Shown here one piece after another: positions 1 through 8,100 of a DNA stretch of 64,000 nucleotides. Location: NCBI GenBank assembly GCA_963757565.1, contig CAVWSB010000011.1:2418001-2482000 (forward strand), given 5' to 3'. The notes beneath the pieces were generated by a model, which saw only the letters and a list, made by a program, of their open reading frames with translations, ran no database searches and was not told the DNA's origin. Made by a program: the position numbers and the translations under genes. Numbering within the stretch: position 1 is the stretch's first letter; each line of letters begins with the position of its first letter. The DNA comes from PALSA-894 sp963757565. GTDB lineage: Bacteria > Pseudomonadota > Alphaproteobacteria > Rhizobiales > Xanthobacteraceae.

Positions 1-494
1 ACCGTGCCGATGGCGTATTTTGCGCCGTAGAGCGCGACCGCCTTCTCAAAGGCGAGCCGGCTTTCCAGCGGGCGCGATTGCTGGCTCGCCCAGGCCCCGA
101 TCTGCGCGCCCTTGGGCCGGGTCGCGAAGTAGGCGTCGGCCTCCTCGCCCGTCACTCTCTCGACCGGCCCGCGGATGCGGATCTGACGGTTGAGGGATTT
201 CCAGTAAAACAAGAGCGCGGCTTTGGGATTTGCCGCCAGCTCCCGGCCCTTGTTGCTTTCGGTGTTGGTGTAGAACACGAAGCCGCGCGCATCGACGCCC
301 TTGAGCAGCACGGTGCGCACGTCCGGAAGCCCTTCGGAATCGACCGTTGCAAGCGACATCGCGGTGGGGTCGCGCGGTTCCCCCTTTACCGCCTCGTCGA
401 ACCAGGCCTGCCAGAGGCGCAAGGGCTCGTCGGCCTCGGTGAAATCACCGCCTGTTAACCATGTTGGGTGTTCAATCGGAGCCGTGTCGGACAT
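1..494 (-). CDS. pdxH: Pyridoxamine 5'-phosphate oxidase (3' part beyond window)
   Basis: FMN-dependent oxidase making pyridoxal 5'-phosphate from pyridoxamine or pyridoxine phosphate in the cytoplasm. About 164 N-terminal residues are visible; the reading frame runs off the left edge, and the usual family length is near 215. Family signatures seen in order are RTVLLKG, FYTNTESNKGREL, ALLFYWKSLNRQIRI and the FMN/PLP-contact segment RPKGAQIGAWASQQS. The start is the ATG at 494 (MSDTAPIEHPTW), because no upstream start in frame gives a better family fit. It is divergent from the lipoprotein gene at about 508-583, so the two share a very short promoter region. Confidence 0.93.
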   Translation of the reverse strand, partial: MSDTAPIEHPTWLTGGDFTEADEPLRLWQAWFDEAVKGEPRDPTAMSLATVDSEGLPDVRTVLLKGVDARGFVFYTNTESNKGRELAANPKAALLFYWKSLNRQIRIRGPVERVTGEEADAYFATRPKGAQIGAWASQQSRPLESRLAFEKAVALYGAKYAIGT

Positions 495-507
495 CGCGCG
501 CAAAACC

Positions 508-1023
508 TTGACCGTTCGGGCGGCCCTGCGGGCGCCCCGACGGCATCGTTATAAAGGAACGCGAAAGGCCCGCCTATGGCGGCTGCGCGCCAAGGCGATC
601 GCGCTCTCGCTCGCGCTCGGCGCCGCGACGTCGGGATGCAGCCTCTCCTACAAGCTCGATTCGTTGATGGGCAAGGATGAGGTCGAGAGCACCGGCTCGA
701 TCGCGACGGCTCCGGCGGGCGCGACAGTCGAGACCACCGCCACCGCCGATAACGATCTCGTCTTCGCCAAGGCCGCTGCCTCCGAACTTCTCGCCCGCCC
801 CGAGAAAGGCGCGAGCCGGTCGTGGGCGAACCCGCGCAGCGGTGCGCGCGGCACGGTCACGGCAGTCGCGGAGGCCTATACGTCGGACGGCTTCCAGTGC
901 CGCGATTTCCTCACCAGCTATCTTCGCGACGGGACCGAAGCCTGGCTGCAGGGTGACGCCTGCCGCATCCATCAGGGCCGCTGGACCGTGCGCAGTCTGG
1001 GCCCGCTGAAGCGTCCGTCCTGA
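508..1023 (+). CDS. RT0821/Lpp0805-type surface lipoprotein
   Basis: Small exported lipoprotein of the 17-kDa surface antigen/RT0821 type; function unknown. A hydrophobic stretch AIALSLALGAATSG is followed directly by the lipobox cysteine, then SYKLDSLMGKD and TGSI, an Ala/Pro/Thr-rich linker, and a C-terminal domain ending in the family-like segment DGFQCRDFLTSYLRDGTEAWLQGDACR. The start is unsure. The nearest conventional in-frame start is TTG 508, CTG 583 is closer to the signal peptide, and an ATG at 576 with a well placed GAAAGG (563-568) is in another frame and would need one base removed to join. The gene body after about 600 is solid. It is divergent from pdxH. Confidence 0.7.
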   Translation: MTVRAALRAPRRHRYKGTRKARLWRLRAKAIALSLALGAATSGCSLSYKLDSLMGKDEVESTGSIATAPAGATVETTATADNDLVFAKAAASELLARPEKGASRSWANPRSGARGTVTAVAEAYTSDGFQCRDFLTSYLRDGTEAWLQGDACRIHQGRWTVRSLGPLKRPS

Positions 1024-1064
1024 TCCGACGCCCGCAGCGTTGCAGAACGGCCACACTCCCCCCA

Positions 1065-1078
1065 CATTGCATGCAATG
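1065..1078. promoter_or_regulatory. 14-bp perfect palindrome upstream of the DnaJ gene
   Basis: CATTGCATGCAATG is self-complementary over 14 bases and lies 46 bp before the DnaJ-type start codon, between it and the lipoprotein stop. The size and symmetry suit a dimeric regulator, but no regulator is identified. It is too short and lacks a T-run, so it is unlikely to be a terminator. Confidence 0.3.
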
Positions 1079-1124
1079 AGTCGGGCCGCTTGCCCGTCCG
1101 CTTGGGGATTCGGAGTTATCAGGC

Positions 1125-2129
1125 ATGCGCGACCCCTATGAGGTGCTGGGGGTGTCCAAGGGAGCCAGCCCCGAGGACATCAAGAAGGCCTATCGCAAGC
1201 TTGCGAAGAAGCTGCACCCGGATTCCAACAAGAAAGACCCGAAGGCTGCGGACAAGTTCGCCGAGTTGAACAGCGCGCATGAAATCGTCGGCGACGTCGA
1301 CAAGCGCAAGGCGTTCGACCGCGGCGAGATCGACGCCGAGGGCAAGCCGCGCTTCCAGGGATTCGAAGGCTTCGGTGGCCGGCCGGGACCCGGTCCGTTC
1401 GGCGGGCGCGAGGGCAACTTCGAGAACTTCACGTGGGGGCCGGACGGTTTTCGCCGTGCGCGCGGGGGTGCCGGAGCAGGCGCGCCGGGCCACGGCTTCG
1501 AGGATATCCTCGGCCAGATGTTCGGCATGCGCGGACGGGGTGGGCCGGGCGGCCCCGGCCCCGGTGCCGCATTCGAGACCGAGGATATCGGTTCGGCTCT
1601 GCGCGGACAGGACGTTACGGCGACCGCCGTCATTACGCTGAACGAAGCCGCGCATGGCGGCACGCGCCGACTCGAATTGCCCATCGGCAAAGAAGTGGAA
1701 TTCAAAATTCCCCCCGGCATCGCCGACGGGAAGCAGATCCGTTTGCGTGGACAAGGCATGCCCTCGCAAGGCGGGGGTCCCCCCGGCGACGTGCTCATTA
1801 CCATCCAGATCGCACCGCATCCCTTGTTCAAGGTCGACGGGCAGGACCTGCGGCTCGAGTTGCCGGTCACGCTGTATGAGGCGGTACTCGGTGCGAAGGT
1901 GCGCGTGCCGACGCTCGACGGGGCGGTGGACCTTTCCATCCCGGCGAACACCTCGAGCGGACGCGCCTTCCGTCTCAAGGGCAAGGGGCTGCCGGGCAAG
2001 GCCGCCGCGGGCGATCTTTACGTCACGGCGAAGATCGTGCTGCCGGACGGCAAGGACAGTGAGCTGGAAGAACTCATGAAGAAATGGCGCGAGCAAAAGC
2101 CGCACGACCCACGCAGCACGATGGGATAA
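1125..2129 (+). CDS. DnaJ-class (CbpA-like) J-domain co-chaperone
   Basis: Hsp40 co-chaperone that delivers substrates to DnaK and stimulates its ATPase. The J domain covers about residues 1-66 and has the HPD tripeptide in KLAKKLHPDSNKKDP. A Gly/Phe-rich linker follows (about 75-155). The two beta-barrel substrate domains then follow without an inserted CxxCxGxG zinc domain, so this is a type II (CbpA-like) protein of 334 aa, not the main DnaJ. Seen in the C-terminal part: GKEVEFKIPPGIADGKQIRLRGQG and GDVLITIQIAPHPLFKVDGQDL. The next gene starts 25 bp downstream and may be co-transcribed. Confidence 0.92.
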   Translation: MRDPYEVLGVSKGASPEDIKKAYRKLAKKLHPDSNKKDPKAADKFAELNSAHEIVGDVDKRKAFDRGEIDAEGKPRFQGFEGFGGRPGPGPFGGREGNFENFTWGPDGFRRARGGAGAGAPGHGFEDILGQMFGMRGRGGPGGPGPGAAFETEDIGSALRGQDVTATAVITLNEAAHGGTRRLELPIGKEVEFKIPPGIADGKQIRLRGQGMPSQGGGPPGDVLITIQIAPHPLFKVDGQDLRLELPVTLYEAVLGAKVRVPTLDGAVDLSIPANTSSGRAFRLKGKGLPGKAAAGDLYVTAKIVLPDGKDSELEELMKKWREQKPHDPRSTMG

Positions 2130-2154
2130 CCGAGTTGTCGATGAATGAGGCCGC

Positions 2155-2832
2155 ATGGATGATCCTCGGCGGCTAGCCCTCAGCGGACTGCTGAAATTCC
2201 AGATCGCGCTCGGCGCGTTGATCTTCCTGCCGGCTTGGTCAACGGATTACTGGCAGGGTCTTGTCTACTGGCTGCTGTTTGGCGCGGCGTGCCTCATCAT
2301 ATCGCTTTACTTCCTGCGGCACGACCCGGCGCTGGTGCGGCGGCGGATGAGCGCGGGTCCGGCCGCAGAGACCGACCCGCGCCAGAAGGCGATCATGACA
2401 TGCGCAAGCGCCGCACTGGTTGCGCTTTATCTCCTCTCGCCGCTCGACTGGCGCTTCGGCTGGTCGCAGGTCACGACGCCGGTCGTAATGATTGCCGATA
2501 TGCTCGTGCTTCTCGGCTTCTACGGGATCTTTCTGACATTCCGCGAGAACTCCTTCACCGCCGCGACCGTCCGCGTCGAGCGGGAGCAGACTGTCATCGG
2601 TACTGGGCCGTATGCTCTGGTGCGGCATCCGATGTACGCATCCTGCCTGCCGCTGTTTCTGGCAACGCCGCCCGCGCTTGGGTCATGGTTCGGGCTGATC
2701 CCGGCCGTGGCGCTCATGGGCACCATCGTCTGGCGCCTGCTCGATGAGGAGAAAAAGCTGGCCCGGGACCTTCCGGGTTACGCAGACTATCGACGCACGG
2801 TTCGCACACGCCTCGTGCCCGGCGTGTGGTGA
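2155..2832 (+). CDS. Isoprenylcysteine carboxyl methyltransferase (ICMT/PEMT)-family membrane protein
   Basis: Integral membrane SAM-dependent methyltransferase family protein of 225 aa; the real substrate is unknown, since bacteria lack prenylated CaaX proteins. About five hydrophobic segments are visible. The C-terminal ICMT signature is present: TGPYALVRHPMYASCLPLF (about 148-166), then LLDEEKKLARDLPGYADYRRTVR (about 196-218), supplying the RHPxY, EE and Y elements that bind SAM in this fold. The start is ATG 2155. It follows the DnaJ-type gene by 25 bp and is convergent with the tetR gene, with stops 3 bp apart. Confidence 0.8.
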   Translation: MDDPRRLALSGLLKFQIALGALIFLPAWSTDYWQGLVYWLLFGAACLIISLYFLRHDPALVRRRMSAGPAAETDPRQKAIMTCASAALVALYLLSPLDWRFGWSQVTTPVVMIADMLVLLGFYGIFLTFRENSFTAATVRVEREQTVIGTGPYALVRHPMYASCLPLFLATPPALGSWFGLIPAVALMGTIVWRLLDEEKKLARDLPGYADYRRTVRTRLVPGVW

Positions 2833-2835
2833 CGG

Positions 2836-3381
2836 TCAGGTCCCGAACGCCTCGCGCGCCGTCGCCAATATCTCCTTCGACAAGGCCGCATCGTCCACCG
2901 CACGCGCCAGCGTCAACGCGCCTACGATGCCCGACAACGTCGCAATCGCGCGCCTGCGGCGGCTTGCATCGCTGCCGCGAAAGAACTCGCCGATCCGCTC
3001 GATGCGCGCCACCACATAATCGCTAAGCGCGCGGCGTACGCCCCTGCTCCCTCGCGCCGCGTCCGAGCCGAGGGCTGCAAGGCCGCAGCCGTCCGCGCGA
3101 TCCGCGCAATGGCGCTCCGACAGATAGGCATTCACGTAACTTTCTAGATCGGTGAAGCGGCTCATCTTCTCGGTGCCGCGTTCGAGAGCCTTTTCCACCG
3201 CCTCGGCGGCAAGATCGTCCTTCGACTCGAAGTGCCCGTAGAAGCCGCCGTGCGTCAGTCCGGCCTCCTTCATGATCGCATCGACACCGACGCCGTTGAA
3301 CCCGTGATCGCGGAATAGCCGCGCGGCTGTCTCCACGATCCGCTGGCGGTTTTCCGCCGCCTGCTCCCGGCTCACGCGCAT
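2836..3381 (-). CDS. TetR-family transcriptional repressor
   Basis: One-component DNA-binding regulator, about 181 aa. The N-terminal HTH covers residues 1-55: RQRIVETAARLFRDHGFNGVGVDAIMKEAGLTHGGFYGHFESKDDL, the canonical TetR pattern. The C-terminal ligand domain resembles those of the AcrR/NemR-like group (CGLAALGSDAARGS, then YVVARIERIGEFFRG). The start ATG 3381 was chosen over an in-frame ATG at 3435 because GGAGGG sits 6-7 bases before it and the longer version would run through the operator palindromes. It is divergent from an SDR gene; the shared promoter holds two matching palindromes, so it probably represses itself and the SDR. Confidence 0.92.
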   Translation of the reverse strand: MRVSREQAAENRQRIVETAARLFRDHGFNGVGVDAIMKEAGLTHGGFYGHFESKDDLAAEAVEKALERGTEKMSRFTDLESYVNAYLSERHCADRADGCGLAALGSDAARGSRGVRRALSDYVVARIERIGEFFRGSDASRRRRAIATLSGIVGALTLARAVDDAALSKEILATAREAFGT

Positions 3382-3406
3382 GTGACCCTCCACTCTCGTC
3401 GCCTGC

Positions 3407-3463
3407 TTGACATATAAATGACGTTCGTCATACATGCAACATCGAATAGATGACGTACGTCAT
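3407..3463. promoter_or_regulatory. Divergent tetR/SDR promoter with two TetR-type operators
   Basis: Two near-identical palindromes, ATGACGTTCGTCAT (3418-3431) and the perfect ATGACGTACGTCAT (3450-3463), have centres 32 bp apart, about three helical turns. A TTGACA at 3407-3412 is a good -35 for the SDR and places the first palindrome in its spacer. On the other strand TTGCAT, 17 bases, TATATG makes a plausible tetR promoter with the same palindrome in its spacer. One repressor could therefore close both promoters. Confidence 0.75.
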
Positions 3464-3481
3464 TTAACAACGGAGGATGTC

Positions 3482-4276
3482 ATGAGCACTCTCGGAACCG
3501 CGCTTATCACCGGCGCATCGTCGGGCATCGGCGCTATCTATGCCGATCGCCTCGCGCGCCGCGGCTACGATCTCGTGCTGGTCGCGCGGGATGCCGCGCG
3601 CATGGAGGCGCTTGCGACAAGGCTGCGCGGCGAGACCAGTGTTTCGATCGATGTGCTGCGCGCGGACCTCACCGCCCCTGCCGATCTGGCGCGCATTGAA
3701 GCGCGGCTGAGTGACGACGCAGCCATTACGCTGCTGGTCAACAACGCGGGTGCGGCGCCGGCCGGGGGTTTCGCGCAAGCCGATCTCGGCGCGATGGACA
3801 AGATCATTCAGCTTAACGTCACGGCGGTCACGCGGCTCGCCGGCGCGGTGGTGCCGCGCTTCATCGCGCAAGGGAGCGGCGCGATCATCAGCATCTCGTC
3901 CGTGCTCGCGATGGCGCCGGAAATCTCATTCGGCATCTACGGCGCGACCAAGGCCTATGTGCTGATGCTGTCGCAGTCACTGCAAAACGAAATCGGCCCG
4001 AAGGGCGTCTATGTGCAGGCGGTGCTCCCTTCCGCGACGCGTACGGAAATCTGGCAGCGCTCGGGCCGCGACATCAATCAGATCCAGGGCGTGATGGACG
4101 TCGAGGAACTGGTCGATGCGGCGCTGGTCGGCTTCGACCGGCGCGAGACGGTCACGATTCCCTCTCTCCCCGACGCGACGCAATGGGACGCATTCTCAAC
4201 GGCCCGGCAGGCGATGCTGCCGAACTTCCGCCAGGAGCATGCCGCCGCGCGCTACCGCACGAAAGTCGCGGCCTAG
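3482..4276 (+). CDS. SDR-family oxidoreductase (TetR-controlled)
   Basis: Classical short-chain dehydrogenase/reductase of 264 aa using NAD(P)H; substrate unknown. The Rossmann glycine motif TGASSGIG is at about residues 11-18, NNAG at about 83-86, the catalytic Ser in ISISSVLAM at about 138-142, and YGATK with Tyr and Lys at about 152-156. The start ATG 3482 is supported by GGAGG at 3472-3476; an upstream ATG at 3434 lies inside the operator region. The adjacent divergent TetR gene and the paired operators suggest induction by the enzyme's substrate or a reactive aldehyde or ketone. It is convergent with the MFS gene, the two stop codons overlapping. Confidence 0.88.
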   Translation: MSTLGTALITGASSGIGAIYADRLARRGYDLVLVARDAARMEALATRLRGETSVSIDVLRADLTAPADLARIEARLSDDAAITLLVNNAGAAPAGGFAQADLGAMDKIIQLNVTAVTRLAGAVVPRFIAQGSGAIISISSVLAMAPEISFGIYGATKAYVLMLSQSLQNEIGPKGVYVQAVLPSATRTEIWQRSGRDINQIQGVMDVEELVDAALVGFDRRETVTIPSLPDATQWDAFSTARQAMLPNFRQEHAAARYRTKVAA

Positions 4277-5595
4277 TACTCCGCGGCGATGTCCTTGCCG
4301 GTGTAGTCGGTCATCAGCGCCGTCGAGACAACGCTGAGCACGGCGCAACCCGCGATGTACCACGCAATGGCGTAGGGCGTGTGATAGGTGCCGAACAGCC
4401 ACGCCGCGATCAGCGGCGCGGGGCCGCCCGCGATCAGCGAGGCCAGTTGGTAGCCGAGCGACGAGCCCGAGTAGCGCAGGCGGCCGGTGAAGCTTTCAGC
4501 GATCAGCGCCGCCTGCGGGCCGTACATCATGTCATGCGGAATAAGCGACAGCACGATCGCGAAGAAAATGATCGACGTGGCACCGGTATCCAGCATGCCG
4601 AAATAGATGAAGCCGAACACGCCGGTCACGACCGCGCCGATCATGTACATGTTCTTGCGGCCGATCTTGTCCGAGATATGCCCGAATAGCGGGATCGACA
4701 CGAACGACAGGATCGAAGCGGCCAGCACCGCCGTGAGCAGGAAATCGCGCGAGACTTTCAGCGTGCCGGTCCCGTACGAGAACACGAACGCCGTGAAGAT
4801 GTAGAACGGCGCCTGCTCGGCCATGCGGGCGAAGGCGGAGAGCAAAATTTCTTTCGGATGACGCCGCAGCACCTCCAGCATGGGTGTTTTTTCGATTTTG
4901 TTTTCCGCCGTGAGCTTCGCGAATACAGGTGTCTCCATGATGCCGAGGCGGATCCACAACCCGACACCGACCAGCACGATCGAGAGCAGGAACGGCACGC
5001 GCCAGCCCCACGTGAGGAATTGCTCACCCGACATCTGGCTGAACGCCAGCACCGCGAGGTTGGCGAGAAATAGTCCACACGGCACCCCGAATTGGGGCCA
5101 CGAGGCAACGAGCCCGCGCGAATGGTTCGAGCGCGCCCATTCCATCGCCATCAGGACCGAGCCGCCCCACTCTCCGCCAACACCCACTCCCTGGATGAAG
5201 CGCAATAGCGTCAGCAGGACCGCGCCCCAGATGCCGATCTGCTCGTAGGTGGGCACCAGCGCGACCGCGAAGGTCGCGAGCCCCATCAGCAAAAGGGTCG
5301 CGATCAGCGTCGACTTGCGCCCGATGCGGTCGCCGTAGTGACCGAAGATCGCCGCCCCGACCGGGCGCGCCGCAAAGCCCACTGCATAGATGCCGAACGC
5401 TTCGAGCGTGCCGACCCACGGATCGGAATGCGGGAAATAGAGCTTGGCGAAAACGAGGCCTGTAACGGTCGAATAAAGGAAGAAATCATACCACTCGATC
5501 GCGGTGCCGATGGTGGCGGCGATCACGGCACGGCGCAGTTGTGTCTGGTGCTCGGAATCCGAAAGCGGCGCCCCCGCAACATCGATTGTGGCCAT
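4273..5595 (-). CDS. MHS-family MFS transporter (metabolite:H+ symporter type)
   Basis: Inner-membrane secondary carrier, 440 aa with about 12 helices, of the metabolite:H+ symporter group (ShiA/ProP/KgtP-like), which imports organic acids, shikimate or osmolytes; the exact substrate cannot be read. Signatures seen: GTAIEWYDFFLYST near the N-terminus, RPVGAAIFGHYGDRIGRKSTL in the loop between helices 2 and 3, and FGHISDKIGRKNMY in the repeat half. The start ATG 5595 has GGGAG 8-12 bases upstream. A GGAAC-N16-CGTT promoter lies about 60 bp upstream, suggesting expression under general stress. Confidence 0.88.
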   Translation of the reverse strand: MATIDVAGAPLSDSEHQTQLRRAVIAATIGTAIEWYDFFLYSTVTGLVFAKLYFPHSDPWVGTLEAFGIYAVGFAARPVGAAIFGHYGDRIGRKSTLIATLLLMGLATFAVALVPTYEQIGIWGAVLLTLLRFIQGVGVGGEWGGSVLMAMEWARSNHSRGLVASWPQFGVPCGLFLANLAVLAFSQMSGEQFLTWGWRVPFLLSIVLVGVGLWIRLGIMETPVFAKLTAENKIEKTPMLEVLRRHPKEILLSAFARMAEQAPFYIFTAFVFSYGTGTLKVSRDFLLTAVLAASILSFVSIPLFGHISDKIGRKNMYMIGAVVTGVFGFIYFGMLDTGATSIIFFAIVLSLIPHDMMYGPQAALIAESFTGRLRYSGSSLGYQLASLIAGGPAPLIAAWLFGTYHTPYAIAWYIAGCAVLSVVSTALMTDYTGKDIAAEY

Positions 5596-5654
5596 GGCGT
5601 TCTCCCAAGCGGCACGCAAGCGCGCCTGCAGATTTTTGTATTGTGCGAGAGAGG

Positions 5655-5679
5655 AACGCGTAGATTTGACGCGGGTTCC
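5655..5679 (-). promoter_or_regulatory. EcfG-type (general stress) promoter for the MFS gene
   Basis: Read on the minus strand, GGAAC (5679-5675) and CGTT (5658-5655) are separated by 16 bases, matching the alphaproteobacterial EcfG/RpoE2/SigT consensus exactly. The predicted transcript would start near 5646 and leave a leader of roughly 50 bases before the MFS ATG. Confidence 0.6.
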
Positions 5680-5711
5680 CGCCCGGAACCAGCGATGGCG
5701 GGCTCGGCAGA

Positions 5712-6521
5712 TTAGTGCCGTGCGTCCGACAGCATGGCCGCGGGCAGCGCGGACTGGCGCGAGTCCGTCGTCTGATGGACCGCCTGCGCCACGGCCTGCA
5801 ATCGAGGACGGTCAGCGGGACCGCTGACCACGTAGCCAACCGTATCCGACACCCAGGTGAACGACCCGACCATCCCGGCTGCGTCGTAGCGGAACGCACT
5901 TTCCTTCGCGCGCGTGCGCCGGCAATAGATCGTGAAGCGTTCGCCCGAGGCGCCCTCATACATGAAGAATGCCGCGCCGTTTCCGGTGAGACTTGGTAGC
6001 AGCCGGCCGCCAACCAGTTTCAAACCGATCCGGTCGAGATCGGGAGCCGTCACCGCATAACCGACGCGGCGCGAGAGCCACTGCCCGAGATGATCGGACT
6101 CCGATCCCGGCACCTCGACAGGATGGCGTACCTCGACGGTGTAAAGCTTGTGTGCGTCGACAGCCTCCGACGTCATCACCTGACCGGACTGCCGAAAGAG
6201 AATATGGCCAACCCAGCCCGCGCCGCCGCCCGCGAGAAACGCCAGCAATGCCGCAGCCGCCGCGATTCGCTTCCAGCGCCGCTCCGGACGCTGCGCGAAC
6301 AGCCGGTCCACGTTCAGGCGCGGCGGCACCGGCTCGCTCGCGACCGGGCCGTACTTGGCGCGGATCGCCTCGACCTGGGCGCGCCACGTCGCGACGCGCG
6401 CGGCATCTTCGGGATGAGCCGCGAGCCATACCTCGACGCCGGCCCGGCGCGCGGCGCCCAGTTCGCCATCGATATAGGCGTGCAACTCGTCTTCGGTCAC
6501 GACTGGTTCACGATCGTCCAT
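5712..6521 (-). CDS. Membrane anti-sigma factor paired with ECF sigma
   Basis: Single-pass membrane protein of 269 aa that presumably sequesters the ECF sigma factor encoded 9 bp upstream. The cytoplasmic N-terminal domain starts with TEDELHAYIDGELGAARRAGVEVWLAAHPE, the usual beginning of zinc-finger-type anti-sigma factors, but the HxxxCxxC zinc residues are absent. A transmembrane helix lies at about residues 87-110 (IAAAAALLAFLAGGGAGWVGHIL), with a periplasmic C-terminal domain of about 155 residues. Annotators often call such proteins 'transmembrane transcriptional regulator (anti-sigma factor)'. It forms an operon with the sigma gene. Confidence 0.85.
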   Translation of the reverse strand: MDDREPVVTEDELHAYIDGELGAARRAGVEVWLAAHPEDAARVATWRAQVEAIRAKYGPVASEPVPPRLNVDRLFAQRPERRWKRIAAAAALLAFLAGGGAGWVGHILFRQSGQVMTSEAVDAHKLYTVEVRHPVEVPGSESDHLGQWLSRRVGYAVTAPDLDRIGLKLVGGRLLPSLTGNGAAFFMYEGASGERFTIYCRRTRAKESAFRYDAAGMVGSFTWVSDTVGYVVSGPADRPRLQAVAQAVHQTTDSRQSALPAAMLSDARH

Positions 6522-6530
6522 CGCTCAACC

Positions 6531-7019
6531 TCATTTGACACGACGCAGCGCCGGGCGCTCGCCGTCGAGAAAGGCCTTGATCTGAGCCCGTGCGCGCGCG
6601 AGGCGCGACATCACGGTGCCGATCGGTACGCCCTGCACTTCCGCAACTTCGCGGTAACTCAAACCTTCCAGCACCACGAGCAGCAATGCGACACGCTGAT
6701 CTTCGACAAGCGAGGCAAGCGCACGCTCGATATCGCGCGCGCCAGCCTCGGACGGCGCGTCGATCGCGTCGTGATCTTCGATCGGCGAGATGGCCGGACG
6801 CCGCGCCAGCGAGCGAAGGCGATTGCGATTCAGGTTGGTCATGATGGTGTAGAGCCAGCTCCTGATCTCGCCATCATGGAAAAGATGCTCGGATCGCAAT
6901 GCGCGCACCAGCGTGTCCTGTACCAGATCGTCCGCGGTCTCAGCGTCGCGCGTCAGCGCGCGCGCATAGCGGCGCAGCGCCGGGATCGTCGCCTGGACAT
7001 CCTGACGAAAACAACTCAC
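6531..7019 (-). CDS. ECF-type RNA polymerase sigma factor
   Basis: Extracytoplasmic-function sigma-70 factor, 162 aa. Region 2 is at about residues 15-75, with the core-binding segment AETADDLVQDTLVRALR and the -10-reading SWLYTIMTNLNRNRLRS. Region 4 is at about residues 110-155, with VLEGLSYREVAEVQGVPIGTVMSRLARARAQIKAF as the -35-reading HTH. It is not EcfG itself, since neither NepR nor PhyR is nearby; the partner is a membrane anti-sigma factor. The 210-bp gap to fabI should hold its promoter, but I could not find a clear autoregulatory motif there. Confidence 0.92.
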   Translation of the reverse strand: MSCFRQDVQATIPALRRYARALTRDAETADDLVQDTLVRALRSEHLFHDGEIRSWLYTIMTNLNRNRLRSLARRPAISPIEDHDAIDAPSEAGARDIERALASLVEDQRVALLLVVLEGLSYREVAEVQGVPIGTVMSRLARARAQIKAFLDGERPALRRVK

Positions 7020-7229
7020 GAACCCTCCTGCGGGAAGAAGCCTGGGCGTTGCAGACCCGGAGCCACACCCGCACGTTCCTCACCGCAAACCCCGCCTATC
7101 GCCGCAATATTCCCGAATTCGCTCGACTTTGCTTGGATTTGGCGGCCCGGCACGCTCGCTTGCTGGCCCACGGGCCCTATGTCATTAGGGATGCGCCGGC
7201 GCTGAGCGAGCGCGGCGCCGAGGGTAGGC

Positions 7230-8051
7230 ATGGCGGAATCTGGTCTGATGCGTGGCAAGCGCGGCCTCATCATGGGTGTCGCGAACAACCGCTCGATCGC
7301 CTGGGGCATCGCCAAGGCGGCACGCATGCACGGCGCCGATCTCGCATTCACCTACCAGGGCGATTCGATGAAGCGGCGCGTCGAGCCGCTCGCCGAGGAG
7401 GTGGACGGGCTGGTCGTCGGTCATTGCGACGTGACCGACGCAGCGTCGCTCGATGCGGTGTTCGCCACCGTCCAGTCGGCCTGGGGTTCGCTCGATTTCG
7501 TGCTGCATGCCATCGCGTTCTCCGACAAGGAGCAACTGACCGGACGCTACGTCGAAACTACGGCCGACAACTTCGCGATGACGATGCAGATCTCGTGCTA
7601 TTCGTTCACGGCGGTCGCGCAGCGCGCAGAAAAGATGATGCCGAATGGCGGATCGTTGCTCACACTGACGTATTACGGCGCCGAGAAATGGATGCCGCAC
7701 TACAACGTGATGGGTGTCGCCAAGGCGGCGCTGGAAGCTTCGGTGCGGTACCTCGCGGCCGATCTGGGCGAGAAGAACATCCGGGTCAATGCGATCTCGG
7801 CCGGCCCGATCAAGACGCTCGCTGCCGCCGGCATCGGCGACTTCCGCTACATCCTGAAATGGAACGAATATAACGCGCCGCTGCGCCGCTCGGTGACGAT
7901 CGAAGAAGTAGGCGATGCGGGTGTCTATCTTCTATCCGACATGTCGCGCAGCGTCACTGGCGAAGTGCATCACGTCGATGCCGGCTATCACATCGTCGGC
8001 ATGAAGAACCCGCTGGCGCCCGACATCGGGCAGCTCAAGGAACGGGAATAG
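7230..8051 (+). CDS. fabI: Enoyl-[acyl-carrier-protein] reductase (NADH), FabI
   Basis: Catalyses the last reduction of each fatty-acid elongation round. 273 aa, matching FabI length. It has the non-classical glycine motif GVANNRSIAWGIA (about 16-28), HAIAFSDKEQLTGRY, and the FabI catalytic pattern with two tyrosines and lysine in TYYGAEKWMPHYNVMGVAKAALEASVRYLA (about 149-178); NAISAGPIKTLAAAGI follows. The start ATG 7230 is preceded by GAGGGT. It is the target of triclosan-type inhibitors in the family. The next gene (histidine phosphatase) begins 49 bp downstream. Confidence 0.95.
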   Translation: MAESGLMRGKRGLIMGVANNRSIAWGIAKAARMHGADLAFTYQGDSMKRRVEPLAEEVDGLVVGHCDVTDAASLDAVFATVQSAWGSLDFVLHAIAFSDKEQLTGRYVETTADNFAMTMQISCYSFTAVAQRAEKMMPNGGSLLTLTYYGAEKWMPHYNVMGVAKAALEASVRYLAADLGEKNIRVNAISAGPIKTLAAAGIGDFRYILKWNEYNAPLRRSVTIEEVGDAGVYLLSDMSRSVTGEVHHVDAGYHIVGMKNPLAPDIGQLKERE

Positions 8052-8100
8052 CGGCGCACGCATCTCCCGAAAGGGCACCTTTTTCGGACAAGATGATGCG

